64,000 nt of DNA from CALKWS01 sp051020515 (GTDB lineage Bacteria > Actinomycetota > Actinomycetes > Actinomycetales > Beutenbergiaceae): the NCBI RefSeq assembly GCF_051020515.1, contig NZ_CP194857.1, positions 3,720,001 to 3,784,000 of the forward strand. The letters are read 5' to 3'. Position 1 is the first letter of the stretch; every line of letters starts with the position of its first letter. A program made the position numbers and the translations under genes. Under the pieces are notes generated by a model. The model had not been told where the DNA came from. It was given only the letters and a program-made list of their open reading frames with translations, and searched no databases. Shown one piece after another: positions 48,470 through 57,238 of the stretch.

Positions 48470-48586
48470 TCAGGTTGCCGTGGTGTAGGCCTGCGGGTCG
48501 GCGTCGAATTCGGCGCAGCGCCCGCAGCAGACGCAGTAGCGCTCGCCCTCGAAGTCACAGCAGCACCTTTGCGGACCTCGGCTCAT
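48470..48586 (-). CDS. Tiny YHS-like protein or relic
   Basis: Thirty-eight codons encode RCCCDFEGERYCVCCGRC followed by AEFDADPQAY, clearly related to the second half of the YHS protein at 25469 (YWLCCDACGPLFDADPDRY). The first half of the domain is absent, and an in-frame TGA lies 15 bases upstream of the ATG. It is either a minimal Cys-rich metal-binding peptide or the stump of a larger gene. Confidence 0.5.
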   Translation of the reverse strand: MSRGPQRCCCDFEGERYCVCCGRCAEFDADPQAYTTAT

Positions 48587-48665
48587 CCCCAAGCACCCTC
48601 ACCGCAGGAGGATCCTCGACCGGGCACAGTCTGAACCCGGGCGAGGGTAACTGGTTCGAATGCAG

Positions 48666-49370
48666 TCAGATCAAGGGGAGTTCAGCGATGAACTCGTTGA
48701 AGTGGCTGTACCAGATGGTGTGTGCCGCACCGGCAATTCCTCGGACCACAACACCTGAGCGTTCAAGGCTGGCAACGGTCTCGTCGGGAACGTACAGACT
48801 AGGCTCCGGGCGGATGACGACGGCCCCAGCGGGCAAGGGCCAGGAGCCACCGGCGGCCGCAGAGACGGCGGCCGCAGTCGCTGGGTCAAAGAGTGCAGCG
48901 GCTTCGGCCTCAGTGCGGGCGTCGGCCTCGCTGTAGTAGGGGCGGGTGGCCCGCAGCCAGTCAAACGTGCGCACTCTCGCCTCTTGCGCGTAGCCGGCGT
49001 GTGCCTCGTCGCGGTCGCGGCCGCCACGAGCCGAGGTCGGGGCATCCACGATCACCGCGTTCTCGGGCCGGAGCTGTTCAAGGGCGGCTGCGAGAATCGT
49101 TCCCCCGTACGAATGGCCGATGGCCAACGTCGGCGCCACTGCTGAATGGTGGCGAGACGTCTCGATCACGGCGGCGACTGCGCCGTCAATAGTGAGGTTG
49201 GGGTCCCGAGGGGATCGGCCGTGGCCCGGCAGGTCGAACGCCAGGACGCGATAGCCTCGAGCCGCGAGCACCGGACCGACGCGATTCCAACTGCCCGATG
49301 ACCCCATCATCCCGTGCAGCAGGATCGCTAGGCGCGCTCCGTGGCCCCATTGACGAGCATGCAGCTCCAT
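48666..49370 (-). CDS. Alpha/beta hydrolase
   Basis: This 234-residue protein has the oxyanion-hole motif LLHGMMGSSGSW, nucleophile Ser in GHSYGG, and a C-terminal His in AGAAHTIWYSH. It is an esterase or lipase-like fold of unknown substrate. I chose the ATG at 49370; the upstream codons of the same frame are Arg/Pro-rich and overlap the divergent promoter region. Confidence 0.82.
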   Translation of the reverse strand: MELHARQWGHGARLAILLHGMMGSSGSWNRVGPVLAARGYRVLAFDLPGHGRSPRDPNLTIDGAVAAVIETSRHHSAVAPTLAIGHSYGGTILAAALEQLRPENAVIVDAPTSARGGRDRDEAHAGYAQEARVRTFDWLRATRPYYSEADARTEAEAAALFDPATAAAVSAAAGGSWPLPAGAVVIRPEPSLYVPDETVASLERSGVVVRGIAGAAHTIWYSHFNEFIAELPLI

Positions 49371-49561
49371 GGGGACCACCCTCCCATGACGTGGCGATGC
49401 CGAGCGGGGTAGCCAACGGCCGACTGCACGGAGAAGGTAACGACTCTCGGTTGAATTGCCCGCGCCCGCTTGAGGATCCTCCGCCGGACGACACCAGCGC
49501 CGCCGTCGAGGAAACGTCCTCACCGCGCCGGAGAGTGAGCAAGGTCGTGGACGTTGGAAGC

Positions 49562-50584
49562 ATGGCTGGGCGTCGTTACGCAAGCCATCATGCGACTGTG
49601 GACGTGACTATGAGGGGCGCTGTCGAACTTCCGCGCGCGGTGCTCGTCGCAGGCGACTGCGTCGGACGGGTCCTTCTTGACCTGAGGATCGGTGGAACTG
49701 ATGTCGAACTGTCATTCCCGACCTTGCCTCGCGAGATATCAAGTACCGGCGTCGACCGCCTGGGGCCCCCTGCGGGAATGGACGACCTGTCTGCAACTCT
49801 GGGCGAGCATGGTTGGGGCTACATGGGCTTCGGTGCCACGGCACCCGACTATCCTCCTCCCCTCGCGTCGTGGATGCGCGCGATCGGGATCCGTGCGTCA
49901 TGGCGCGGAGCCGAGGGCGACGGTACGGAGGAGGCAGAGCACGCGGCTTTATTCGGAGCTGATTTCGACACCTGGTTCGCTCTGTTTGGTCGATGGTTGG
50001 AGTTGTGGAGCAGCCAGCGGATCGTGATGGCCGAGGAGCGCGCGTCGGGAACTAGAGGTCAGATGCAGCTCTCAGCTGATTCCCGTCCCGCTATCCGCAC
50101 CGGCTGGTCCCCTCCGTTCCCACGTGTGACCTTCCACGGGTCTCAGGAAGCGATCCACTACGCAACTGCATCTGCCGCCGCGGCCAACGCATCAGAGGGG
50201 ATCGAACTTCCGCTCGAGTGGGAACTGTGGCTGCGTGCGAGGTGGACAGATTTCCGCCGCTCTCTGATCGACGCGACAACGGCGGCCGAAACCGGGCTCG
50301 CCGCAGCCGTTCGCAGACTCTTGGGCGACGTCGGAGACGCCGCTTCCGAAACGATCATTCAGTCTGCGAATGGGCTCGTAGGCCTGGTAAAGCTACTTGA
50401 GTCTCTCCAGCCGGTTGCGAAGAGCCGGATCCCCCGCATCGCGGACCGTCTGGCGGGGCCGCGTAACCGTGCGGTGCACCGAGGTGCCGCTCCGGAACGC
50501 GGAGAACTAGAGGCGGCAATCCGCGAGTCGGAAGCCCTTCTTGACTTCTACTCCCCGCGACCGAACCTTCCCGGCGCCTCATAA
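49562..50584 (+). CDS. Unrecognised protein with a HEPN-like C-terminal region
   Basis: This protein has about 340 residues. The N-terminal half (LDLRIGGTDVELSFPTLP) resembles nothing I know. The C-terminal third is helical (ARWTDFRRSLIDATTAAETG) and ends with DRLAGPRNRAVHRG, which contains an R-x4-H motif as in HEPN ribonucleases and Apea-like HEPN proteins. HEPN proteins often act in phage defence or toxin-antitoxin pairs, but no partner gene is visible here. The start is uncertain: ATG 49562 or ATG 49610. The lower GC content differs from the metal operons. Confidence 0.6.
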   Translation: MAGRRYASHHATVDVTMRGAVELPRAVLVAGDCVGRVLLDLRIGGTDVELSFPTLPREISSTGVDRLGPPAGMDDLSATLGEHGWGYMGFGATAPDYPPPLASWMRAIGIRASWRGAEGDGTEEAEHAALFGADFDTWFALFGRWLELWSSQRIVMAEERASGTRGQMQLSADSRPAIRTGWSPPFPRVTFHGSQEAIHYATASAAAANASEGIELPLEWELWLRARWTDFRRSLIDATTAAETGLAAAVRRLLGDVGDAASETIIQSANGLVGLVKLLESLQPVAKSRIPRIADRLAGPRNRAVHRGAAPERGELEAAIRESEALLDFYSPRPNLPGAS

Positions 50585-50638
50585 GCCGATCCTCAAACGG
50601 CTGCACCCCGGCAAGCGGAGCGGCTTGCAACGTGGCGA

Positions 50639-51193
50639 TCAGAGATCGTCATTGAGGTCGAGCAAAATCTCGCCGTCCTCCGCGTCACTCTCGGCGACGG
50701 CATCAGTCGTAAACGACTCCACCGTTGCGGTGTAGTAGCCGCCGCCCCGTGACACCCGCGTCTCGAAGTAGAACATGCAAGCATCGCCGGTGCTGGAGAG
50801 CCTCTGCTCCATCTGGGCAGTTCCCACAATTGATCCGGAGGCGTCCAAAATCTGCACCTGGGGTTCGTCCATCAGATCGGTGACTCGGTCGTGCAGGCTC
50901 TGCTGGGGGATCAACGGGAGGCAGTCCCCATCATCAGTCACGAGGGACACGTCCGGTGTGAGTACCAGGCCACCGCGCACAGTGAGCTGCGCTTCGGCCT
51001 CGGCACGCGCGCTGGCCTGCTCCTCGGCCAGCCGGTCGAGGATGCCTTCTTCGTATTCCGCCGTCTCGCCATCGGTGGCCGCCTGCTCAGTGGTCGGCGC
51101 CTCCTCCGGTGCCTCGTCAACCTGCGACGAGCACCCAGCGGACACGACGAGGGCCGCTGCCCCAAGTACGCCCAGAAGGCGATGCCGCGTCAT
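50639..51193 (-). CDS. Hypothetical lipoprotein
   Basis: This 184-residue protein has a signal sequence and lipobox (VSAGC, Cys21), followed by a Glu/Ala-rich helical segment. A domain with two cysteines (DDGDCLPLIP and GDACMFYFE) follows. No family is recognised. It would be anchored outside the membrane. It stands alone and is convergent with the HEPN-like gene. Confidence 0.72.
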   Translation of the reverse strand: MTRHRLLGVLGAAALVVSAGCSSQVDEAPEEAPTTEQAATDGETAEYEEGILDRLAEEQASARAEAEAQLTVRGGLVLTPDVSLVTDDGDCLPLIPQQSLHDRVTDLMDEPQVQILDASGSIVGTAQMEQRLSSTGDACMFYFETRVSRGGGYYTATVESFTTDAVAESDAEDGEILLDLNDDL

Positions 51194-51450
51194 GCACCTG
51201 AGTTTCGCACAGTACGCATCAGGTGACGAGGACTCGCCGGTTTTGCTCGCTGTACACAGTTCCGCAGATGAACAATTTGCGAGTCCGTCCGCACCGCTCG
51301 TAGTCCCCCTCGAAGCCGAGGTCAGTTACGTTCCGCAGGGGATTGCCTTGCGGCGTCATCCTGGCTTTGCATAGAGGGCCGCGGTCGGGCAGAGGTCGTT
51401 GGGAGAGAGGCTCGATAGGTCAGTGTGCTGTGGTGCTGTATGGTCAGCGC

Positions 51451-51810
51451 ATGCTGACTACTACTTCGCGGCTGGACGTGATGAACCGGTTGGGCCGGGC
51501 GATGGCCGACCCGACCCGCTCCCGCATCCTCATGACGCTCCTCGAGGGCCCTGGCTACCCGGCGGTGCTCGCCCGGGATCTGGGCCTGACCCGGTCGAAC
51601 GTGTCGAACCACCTGACCTGCCTGCGGGACTGCGGCATTGTCGTGGCCGAGCCCGAGGGGCGCCAGACGCGGTACGAGATCGCCGACCCGCACCTGGCCG
51701 CGGCGATGACCGCGCTGGTCGAGGTGACGTTGGCCGTCGATGAGAACGCCCCGTGCGTGGATGCCGCCTGCACGGTGCCCGGCTGCTGCCCGAGCGGGAC
51801 CGTGGCATGA
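51451..51810 (+). CDS. cmtR: CmtR-like Cd(II)/Pb(II) sensor
   Basis: This 119-residue ArsR-family regulator has the CmtR metal ligands: two Cys in HLTCLRDCG on the recognition helix and a third in NAPCVDAAC near the C-terminus. The core DPTRSRILMTLLEGPGYPAVLA closely follows mycobacterial CmtR. It represses a cadmium/lead exporter and is released by metal. It is followed by a short frame and cadD. Confidence 0.9.
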   Translation: MLTTTSRLDVMNRLGRAMADPTRSRILMTLLEGPGYPAVLARDLGLTRSNVSNHLTCLRDCGIVVAEPEGRQTRYEIADPHLAAAMTALVEVTLAVDENAPCVDAACTVPGCCPSGTVA

Positions 51811-51956
51811 GCGCGACCACCCACGCGCCCGTCGAGGAGCTCGAAAGCGACGACGGCCTGCGCGCCGCACGCGCGCGCTCACCAGCCCGCGCTCGGACGC
51901 TGACCCACGGACAACGCGCCCCCCTGACCCACCGCCGCCAGTCCGGCGCGCCCTGA
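51807..51956 (+). CDS. 49-codon frame between cmtR and cadD
   Basis: The ATG overlaps the cmtR stop (ATGA). The peptide is Arg/Ala/Thr-rich (RARTLTHGQRAPLTHRRQ) and stops ten bases before cadD. It may be the stump of a cation transporter gene formerly next to cmtR, or a coupling peptide. Confidence 0.35.
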   Translation: MSATTHAPVEELESDDGLRAARARSPARARTLTHGQRAPLTHRRQSGAP

Positions 51957-51966
51957 AAGGCACCCG

Positions 51967-52575
51967 ATGGAACTGCTCACCCCGATCCTGCAGGCGATCG
52001 GCCTGTTCGTGGCCACGAACATCGACGACATCATCATCCTGTCCCTCTTCTACGCCCGCGGCGCCGGCCAGCGGGGCACCACCCGCAAAATCCTGCTCGG
52101 TCAGTACCTCGGCTTCGGAGGCATCCTGCTCGCCGCCGTGGTCGTCTCCCTCGGGGCTCGCTCCTTCCTGCCCGAGGACGCACTGCCCTACTTCGGTCTC
52201 ATCCCCCTCGCCCTGGGCCTGTACGCGGCATGGCGAGCGTGGCGCAACCGCGATGACGATGACGACGACGAGGAGGCCAAGGTCGCCGACAAGCAGGTCG
52301 GAGTCCTGACCGTGGCCGCCGTGACGTTCGCCAACGGCGGGGACAACATCGGGGTCTACGTCCCCGTCTTCGCCACCGCGTCCACCACCGCGATCATCGC
52401 CTACTGCCTCGTCTTCCTCGCCCTGGTCAGCCTCCTCGTCCTCGCAGCGAAGTACGTCGCCACCCGGCGGCCCGTCGCCGAGGTCCTCGAACGCTGGGAG
52501 CACATCCTCTTCCCGCTGGTCCTCATCGGCCTCGGCATCGTCATCCTGCTCGAGGGCGGCGCCTTCGGCCTGTAG
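51967..52575 (+). CDS. cadD: CadD-family cadmium resistance transporter
   Basis: This 202-residue integral membrane protein has about five or six helices in two repeated halves: ATNIDDIIILSLFYARG at the start, and FANGGDNIGVYVPVFA in the second half. Asp/Asn-rich motifs in both are typical of CadD. An acidic loop (DDDDDDEE) separates them. It exports Cd(II) under control of the upstream CmtR. Confidence 0.92.
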   Translation: MELLTPILQAIGLFVATNIDDIIILSLFYARGAGQRGTTRKILLGQYLGFGGILLAAVVVSLGARSFLPEDALPYFGLIPLALGLYAAWRAWRNRDDDDDDEEAKVADKQVGVLTVAAVTFANGGDNIGVYVPVFATASTTAIIAYCLVFLALVSLLVLAAKYVATRRPVAEVLERWEHILFPLVLIGLGIVILLEGGAFGL

Positions 52576-53125
52576 CACCGCGCGGGTGAGTCTGGTAGTC
52601 GGCCGCTCCGACGTCGTCAGGACCCCGGGGCGCCTCGGCACACGACCCGCGCCTCTTCTTGGGCGGGAGCAGGGGGAGGTCGGAGCTTCCATGAGCGTTG
52701 ACCGTCCCGTAGGAGGAACGGTCACCGGGCACTTTCTACCCAGCCCGCCACTGGCGTGATTGCTGCCCTCAGCGGTGTGGACTTGATCAGTAAGTGGCGT
52801 GCTTCTGTGAGTTAGTAGGTGGCGTTAGCCGGTGACCAGGGTGCTGGTGGCGGCCTCGATCACTTTGTCAGTGATGAAGTGAGCTGGCTTCTCTTCAGGA
52901 CGAGGACCATGCTGGCCCGGGTCTGATGCACAGCCTTCGCTGCAGCACGCTGAGCGCCGCACATCGTGACACCCGCGCAGCGGTCCCGGCTCCTTCGGGT
53001 TCACCGTGAATTGACGCGATCACGCTAGGTCGTGGTTGCGCCTGGAGGGAGGAACTCGCAGTACGCCGTTAACCGGTGGGATCGCACCTAGCCTCGGAGC
53101 TGTCCACTCGCGAAGGAGACGCAGT
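52576..53125. other. Intergenic stretch after cadD
   Basis: There is no convincing gene. A weak hairpin GACCGT...ACGGTC lies near 52700. A short minus-strand frame (stop near 52826) reads EEKPAHFITDKVIEAATSTL, possibly the tail of a lost transposase or other gene. The AKR promoter must lie near the right end. Confidence 0.4.
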
Positions 53126-54109
53126 ATGGAGAAGCGCACATTCGGCACCGGCCTGGAGGCCGCGGCGATCGGATTCGGTTGCATGGGGCTCAGTCACGGA
53201 TACGGCAAGAAGGTCGCGGACGAGCACGGTATCGAGGTGATCCGCCGCGCAGTCGAACTCGGGGTGACGTTCTTCGACACCGCCCAGGTCTACGGCCCGT
53301 TCGTGAACGAGGAGCTGGTCGGCAAGGCCCTTGCCCCCGTCCGTGACCAGGTCGCGATCGCCACGAAGTTCGGTTTCGACTTCGTAGGCACCCGCGAGTC
53401 CGGGCTGAACAGCACACCGGAGTACATCCGCACGACCGTGGACGCTTCACTGCAGCGCCTCGGCGTGGAGAAGATCGACCTGCTCTACCAGCACCGCGTC
53501 GACCCCGACGTGCCGATCGAGGACGTCGCCGGCACCGTCAAGGAGCTGATCGAGGGCGGGAAGGTCGGTCACTTCGGCCTGTCCGAAGCAGGCGTCGCCA
53601 CGATCCGCAGCGCGCATGCCGTGCAGCCTGTGACGGCGCTGCAGAGCGAGTACTCCCTGTGGTGGCGTGAGCCGGAGGTCGAGATCCTGCCGACCCTGGA
53701 GGAACTGGGGATCGGCCTGGTGCCGTTCAGTCCGCTCGGCAAGGGTCTGCTCACCGGAACGGTCGACGGTTCGACCGTGTTCGCTGACGGGGATGTTCGT
53801 GCGACGCTGCCGCGGTACAGCGAGCAGAGCCGCGCCGCCGGGGCGCAGCTTGTCGACCTGGTCTCCGAGATCGCCGGGCGCAAGGATGTGACGCCTGCGC
53901 AGGTTTCCCTGGCCTGGCTGCTCTCGCAACGACCGTGGATCGTGCCGATCCCCGGCACGACGAAGATCCACCGCCTGGAGGAGAACGTCGGCGCATCTAC
54001 CGTCGAGTTGAGCGACGAGGAGCTGGCGCAGCTGGCCGAGCAGTCCGCCCTGATCGATACGACGGCTCCGCGCTATCCAGAGAAGATGCAGAAGTGGATC
54101 GACCGCTGA
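53126..54109 (+). CDS. Aldo/keto reductase (AKR13-like)
   Basis: This 327-residue TIM-barrel NADPH reductase has Asp/Tyr of the tetrad in FFDTAQVYGPFVNEE, Lys in ATKFGF and His in LLYQHRVDP. The NADP site near the C-terminus is IPGTTKIHRLEEN. It reduces aldehydes or ketones. The ATG has GAAGGAGA upstream. Confidence 0.93.
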   Translation: MEKRTFGTGLEAAAIGFGCMGLSHGYGKKVADEHGIEVIRRAVELGVTFFDTAQVYGPFVNEELVGKALAPVRDQVAIATKFGFDFVGTRESGLNSTPEYIRTTVDASLQRLGVEKIDLLYQHRVDPDVPIEDVAGTVKELIEGGKVGHFGLSEAGVATIRSAHAVQPVTALQSEYSLWWREPEVEILPTLEELGIGLVPFSPLGKGLLTGTVDGSTVFADGDVRATLPRYSEQSRAAGAQLVDLVSEIAGRKDVTPAQVSLAWLLSQRPWIVPIPGTTKIHRLEENVGASTVELSDEELAQLAEQSALIDTTAPRYPEKMQKWIDR

Positions 54110-54123
54110 CCCACCTGAACGCG

Positions 54124-54159
54124 AAGTGCCCCGCGTGCCGTGAGGCACGCGGGGCACTT
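54124..54159. terminator. Perfect 16-bp hairpin between convergent reductases
   Basis: AAGTGCCCCGCGTGCC and its exact complement surround a four-base loop (GTGA). Its position between two converging genes fits a terminator working in both directions. Confidence 0.88.
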
Positions 54160-54206
54160 GTCTGTGCGGACCCGCCGTCGAGGACATCTCAGCGGCGGCC
54201 TGCTGG

Positions 54207-55082
54207 TCAGGCTTCGGGGATGTCGCGGTGGAAGTTCTCCAGCGTGATGATGTCGGGGTCCGGACCGCTGCGGACGCCGGTGTCGAGTCCGTCGATCCGA
54301 GTGAGCTCCTCGTCGGTGAGCTCGAAGCCGAAGACGTCGAAGTTCGCGGCGATGCGCTCGGGCTTGACCGACTTCGGGATCGCGGAGCGGCCCTGCTGCA
54401 GGTGCCAGCGGATCATGACCTGCGCCGGGGTCTTGCCGTGCGTGGCCGCGATGTCGCCGATCACCGGGTCATTGAACGTCGAGCGGCTGGAGTCTCCGCG
54501 GTAGCTGGTGATCCCGCCCATCGGCGACCAGGCCTGGGTGAGAACGCCATGCTTGGCGTCGGCCTTCTGCACGTCAGGTTGGGTGAAGTAGGGGTGAACC
54601 TCGACCTGATTGACGGCCGGGGCGATCTCGGTCTCGGCGAGCAAGCGCTCGAGCACATCGGGCATGAAGTTGGAGACGCCGATCGCGCGGACCTTCCCGT
54701 CCGCGAGGAGCTTCTCCAGCGCCTTGTACGCGCCGACCGTCTTGGCGAAGTCCGCGGTCAGCGGCTGATGCAGCAGCAGGAGATCGATCTGGTCCACGCC
54801 GAGCTTGCCGGCAGACTTGTCGAAGGAGTGCAGGGCCTCGTCGTAGCCGTAGTCGGAGATCCACAGCTTCGTCTCGATGAACACCTCCGAGCGGTCGATG
54901 CCGGAAGCGCGGATCCCTTCGCCGACCTCGCGCTCATTGAAGTACGACGCGGCGGTGTCGATGAGGCGGTATCCGACGCGCAGCGCCTCAGCGACCGAGG
55001 CGACGGTCTCCTCGGGCGGGGTCTGGAAGACGCCGAAGCCCAGGGCGGGCATCTCGACGCCGTTGTTCAGAGTGATGGTCAT
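54207..55082 (-). CDS. Aldo/keto reductase (AKR5-like)
   Basis: This 291-residue enzyme has Asp/Tyr in RLIDTAASYFNERE, Lys in FIETKLWI, His in LLLLHQPL, and IPKSVKPERIAANFDVF near the C-terminus. It resembles 2,5-diketogluconate/aldehyde reductases. GGAGAG precedes the ATG. It overlaps the regulator stop by four bases and is probably controlled by that regulator. Confidence 0.93.
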   Translation of the reverse strand: MTITLNNGVEMPALGFGVFQTPPEETVASVAEALRVGYRLIDTAASYFNEREVGEGIRASGIDRSEVFIETKLWISDYGYDEALHSFDKSAGKLGVDQIDLLLLHQPLTADFAKTVGAYKALEKLLADGKVRAIGVSNFMPDVLERLLAETEIAPAVNQVEVHPYFTQPDVQKADAKHGVLTQAWSPMGGITSYRGDSSRSTFNDPVIGDIAATHGKTPAQVMIRWHLQQGRSAIPKSVKPERIAANFDVFGFELTDEELTRIDGLDTGVRSGPDPDIITLENFHRDIPEA

Positions 55083-55945
55083 GCTCTCTCCTCGTGGTGC
55101 GTGGTCTGGTCGCTGGCGGCGAGGCTTCCCAGCAGTGCCAGGCGGTCCTCGCTCGGGGTCCCGGGTTCGGCGGTGTAGCCGAACATGAACCATTCGGGGT
55201 TGGCCGGGAAGTCCATCGCCTCGTACACCAGCTCGAGGTCGCCGACCTCGGGGTGGTGGATGCGCTTGATGCCGGTGCGGTGGTGGCGCACATCGTGGGC
55301 TGCCCACCGCACTCGGAAGTCGTCGCTGCGGGTGGCGAGCTCGCCGATCAGGTCGGTCAGGTGCTTGTCCCGGGGGCTCTGCCCGGCGTAGGTGCGCAGC
55401 GAGGCGACGATGTTGGTCGCGCTCTCTTCCCAGTCGGGGAAGAAGATGCGGGAAGCGGGGCTGAAGAAGACGAAGCGAGCTGTGTTGCCACGGCTGGCCG
55501 GATCCTCCAGCAGCGGCTTGTACAGGGCTCGGCCCATCGGATTGCCGGCCACGAAGTCCATGCGCCGGTCCCGCACCCACACGGGCATCGCGACGGCGTC
55601 GATGAACCGCTGCAAGCTCGGCCGGAACGGCTGCTCGGCCTTCTTCCGGCGCCGGGCGGGTTGGGAACCGGCGGCCTCGGCGAGGGCATGGAGGTGGTCG
55701 GTCTCGGCCTCGTCCAGGCGCAGCGTTCGTGCGAGGCTGTCGAGAACCTCGCTCGAGACGCCACGGAGGTCGCCGCGTTCCATCCGCGCGTAGTACTCCA
55801 CGCTGACGCCGGCCAGCATGGCGACCTCCTCGCGACGCAGGCCCGGCACCCGGCGCCGGCTGCCGGGAAGAATTCCTGCCTGCTCCGGCGTGATGCGGTT
55901 CCGACGGGTGCGCAGGAAGTCTCCGACCTCGTCCTTCTGGTTCAT
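55079..55945 (-). CDS. XRE/MmyB-type transcriptional regulator
   Basis: This 288-residue protein has an N-terminal helix-turn-helix (VPGLRREEVAMLAGVSVEYY) and a C-terminal MmyB-like ligand domain (WVRDRRMDFVAGNPMGRALY). Such proteins commonly regulate neighbouring oxidoreductase genes. The ATG at 55945 has GGAGGG upstream. It is divergent from the flavodoxin gene and coupled to the reductase behind it. Confidence 0.9.
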   Translation of the reverse strand: MNQKDEVGDFLRTRRNRITPEQAGILPGSRRRVPGLRREEVAMLAGVSVEYYARMERGDLRGVSSEVLDSLARTLRLDEAETDHLHALAEAAGSQPARRRKKAEQPFRPSLQRFIDAVAMPVWVRDRRMDFVAGNPMGRALYKPLLEDPASRGNTARFVFFSPASRIFFPDWEESATNIVASLRTYAGQSPRDKHLTDLIGELATRSDDFRVRWAAHDVRHHRTGIKRIHHPEVGDLELVYEAMDFPANPEWFMFGYTAEPGTPSEDRLALLGSLAASDQTTHHEERA

Positions 55946-56046
55946 GCCCTCCACGCTACGGACCGCCGCCGCTCCGAGGGAGGAACTGGCAGTGCACGGA
56001 TAAGCAGGCCCTCCCGGAAGCAGCTGAGCGCCTGTGGACTGGCACC

Positions 56047-56727
56047 GTGACCGAGATCAGCCGAAGGACCCTCGTGGGCGCGACCGGACTTGCCGGGCTC
56101 GCGACCCTCGCCGGTTGCGCGCCGCCGGATGACTCTCGCTCCGCCGACCCACCGCAGACACCGGATGAGAGTCCCGACATGACACCCAGCGCTGCACCGT
56201 CCTCCGGCGCGAGCACCCTGCTCGTCTACTTCTCCCGGGCCGGCGAGAACTACTGGGAGGGCGGACGCCGTGACCTCGAGGTGGGCAACACCAAACGTCT
56301 TGCTCAGATGATCGTCGAACGAATCGACTGCGACGAGTTCGAGATCCGCGCCGCCGACCCGTATCCAGAGGCCTACGACCCGACCGTCGAGCGCAACCAG
56401 CGCGAGCAGAACGACGATGCCCGCCCTGGCCTCGCGGGAGAGCTCCCGGACGTCAGTGGCTACAACGCGGTGCTGCTGGGCAGTCCGGTGTGGAATGTCC
56501 GTGCCCCGATGATTCTGTCCACCTTCCTCGAGGGCGTCGATCTCTCTGGCATGCGGATCCTGCCGTTCGTCACCTACGCCGTCTCTGGCATGAGCGAGAT
56601 CGACCAGGACTACCGTGACACCCTGCCCGAGAGCAACGTCGCAGACGGTCTCGCTGTCCGCGGAGAAGACGTCGATTCCGCCGCCGCCGACCTCGAGGCC
56701 TGGCTCCGGACGAACGGTCTGATGTAG
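56047..56727 (+). CDS. Exported flavodoxin-like lipoprotein
   Basis: This 226-residue protein has a twin-arginine-like signal (SRRTLVGATGLAGLATLAGC) with a lipobox, a Pro/Ser/Asp linker, and a flavodoxin-like fold starting TLLVYFSRAGENYW. The P-loop-like FMN region is atypical (GNTKRLAQMIVERI). Tat export would carry FMN bound. Its redox partner is unknown; the adjacent aldo/keto reductase and MmyB-type regulator suggest one redox-stress unit. Confidence 0.82.
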   Translation: MTEISRRTLVGATGLAGLATLAGCAPPDDSRSADPPQTPDESPDMTPSAAPSSGASTLLVYFSRAGENYWEGGRRDLEVGNTKRLAQMIVERIDCDEFEIRAADPYPEAYDPTVERNQREQNDDARPGLAGELPDVSGYNAVLLGSPVWNVRAPMILSTFLEGVDLSGMRILPFVTYAVSGMSEIDQDYRDTLPESNVADGLAVRGEDVDSAAADLEAWLRTNGLM

Positions 56728-57118
56728 GGCCATCCGCTCGGGAGGGGTGCACTGCCAGTGCCTTCCTCGGCCACCGTCGCGCTGATGCGATGAGGGAGAC
56801 CGGCCCCAACACAACCGTAGGAAGACTCGAGCCTTGGCAGCACACCGAACTCCCGTCGCATCGTCCGGCATGGGGACAGTCACCTCCCGTGCCACCCGGA
56901 GAGCCGCCCTCACTGCAGAGCTCAGCTCACACTCGCTTCCCACCCCTTCCTGAACCTTGATGGAGCGCTCCCCCGGGCACGGTCCTGGGTTGGTGCGTGG
57001 CGTCTGCCGCAGCTCAGCCGTGACAGCCAAGCACCCACAGGTGATCACCCGATATCGAAGTCGCGAAAAGCTACAGTTTTACGAGACGCCCCGCTCGACG
57101 AGCATGGCGCCGGCACGA
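56728..57118. other. Intergenic stretch before the mercury transposon
   Basis: No gene is supported here. It ends at the candidate left terminal repeat of the Tn402-like element. Confidence 0.5.
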
Positions 57119-57213
57119 TGTGAATGTCCGAAGTCGTCTGCACAGGCGACCTGTATGTTCGAGGCAGTGTGCAGCGGAGTTTGATCGCCCGGCGTGTCCG
57201 TACCCGTGTGCAC
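57119..57213 (+). repeat. Transposon end with three TniA-site-like repeats
   Basis: Three related 19-bp sites occur in direct orientation: 57125-57143 (TGTCCGAAGTCGTCTGCAC), 57156-57174 (TGTTCGAGGCAGTGTGCAG) and 57195-57213 (TGTCCGTACCCGTGTGCAC). Ends of Tn402-like and Tn7-like elements carry such arrays for transposase binding. Confidence 0.65.
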
Positions 57214-57238
57214 GGTCGGCTTGTTGTTCCATAGTCCT

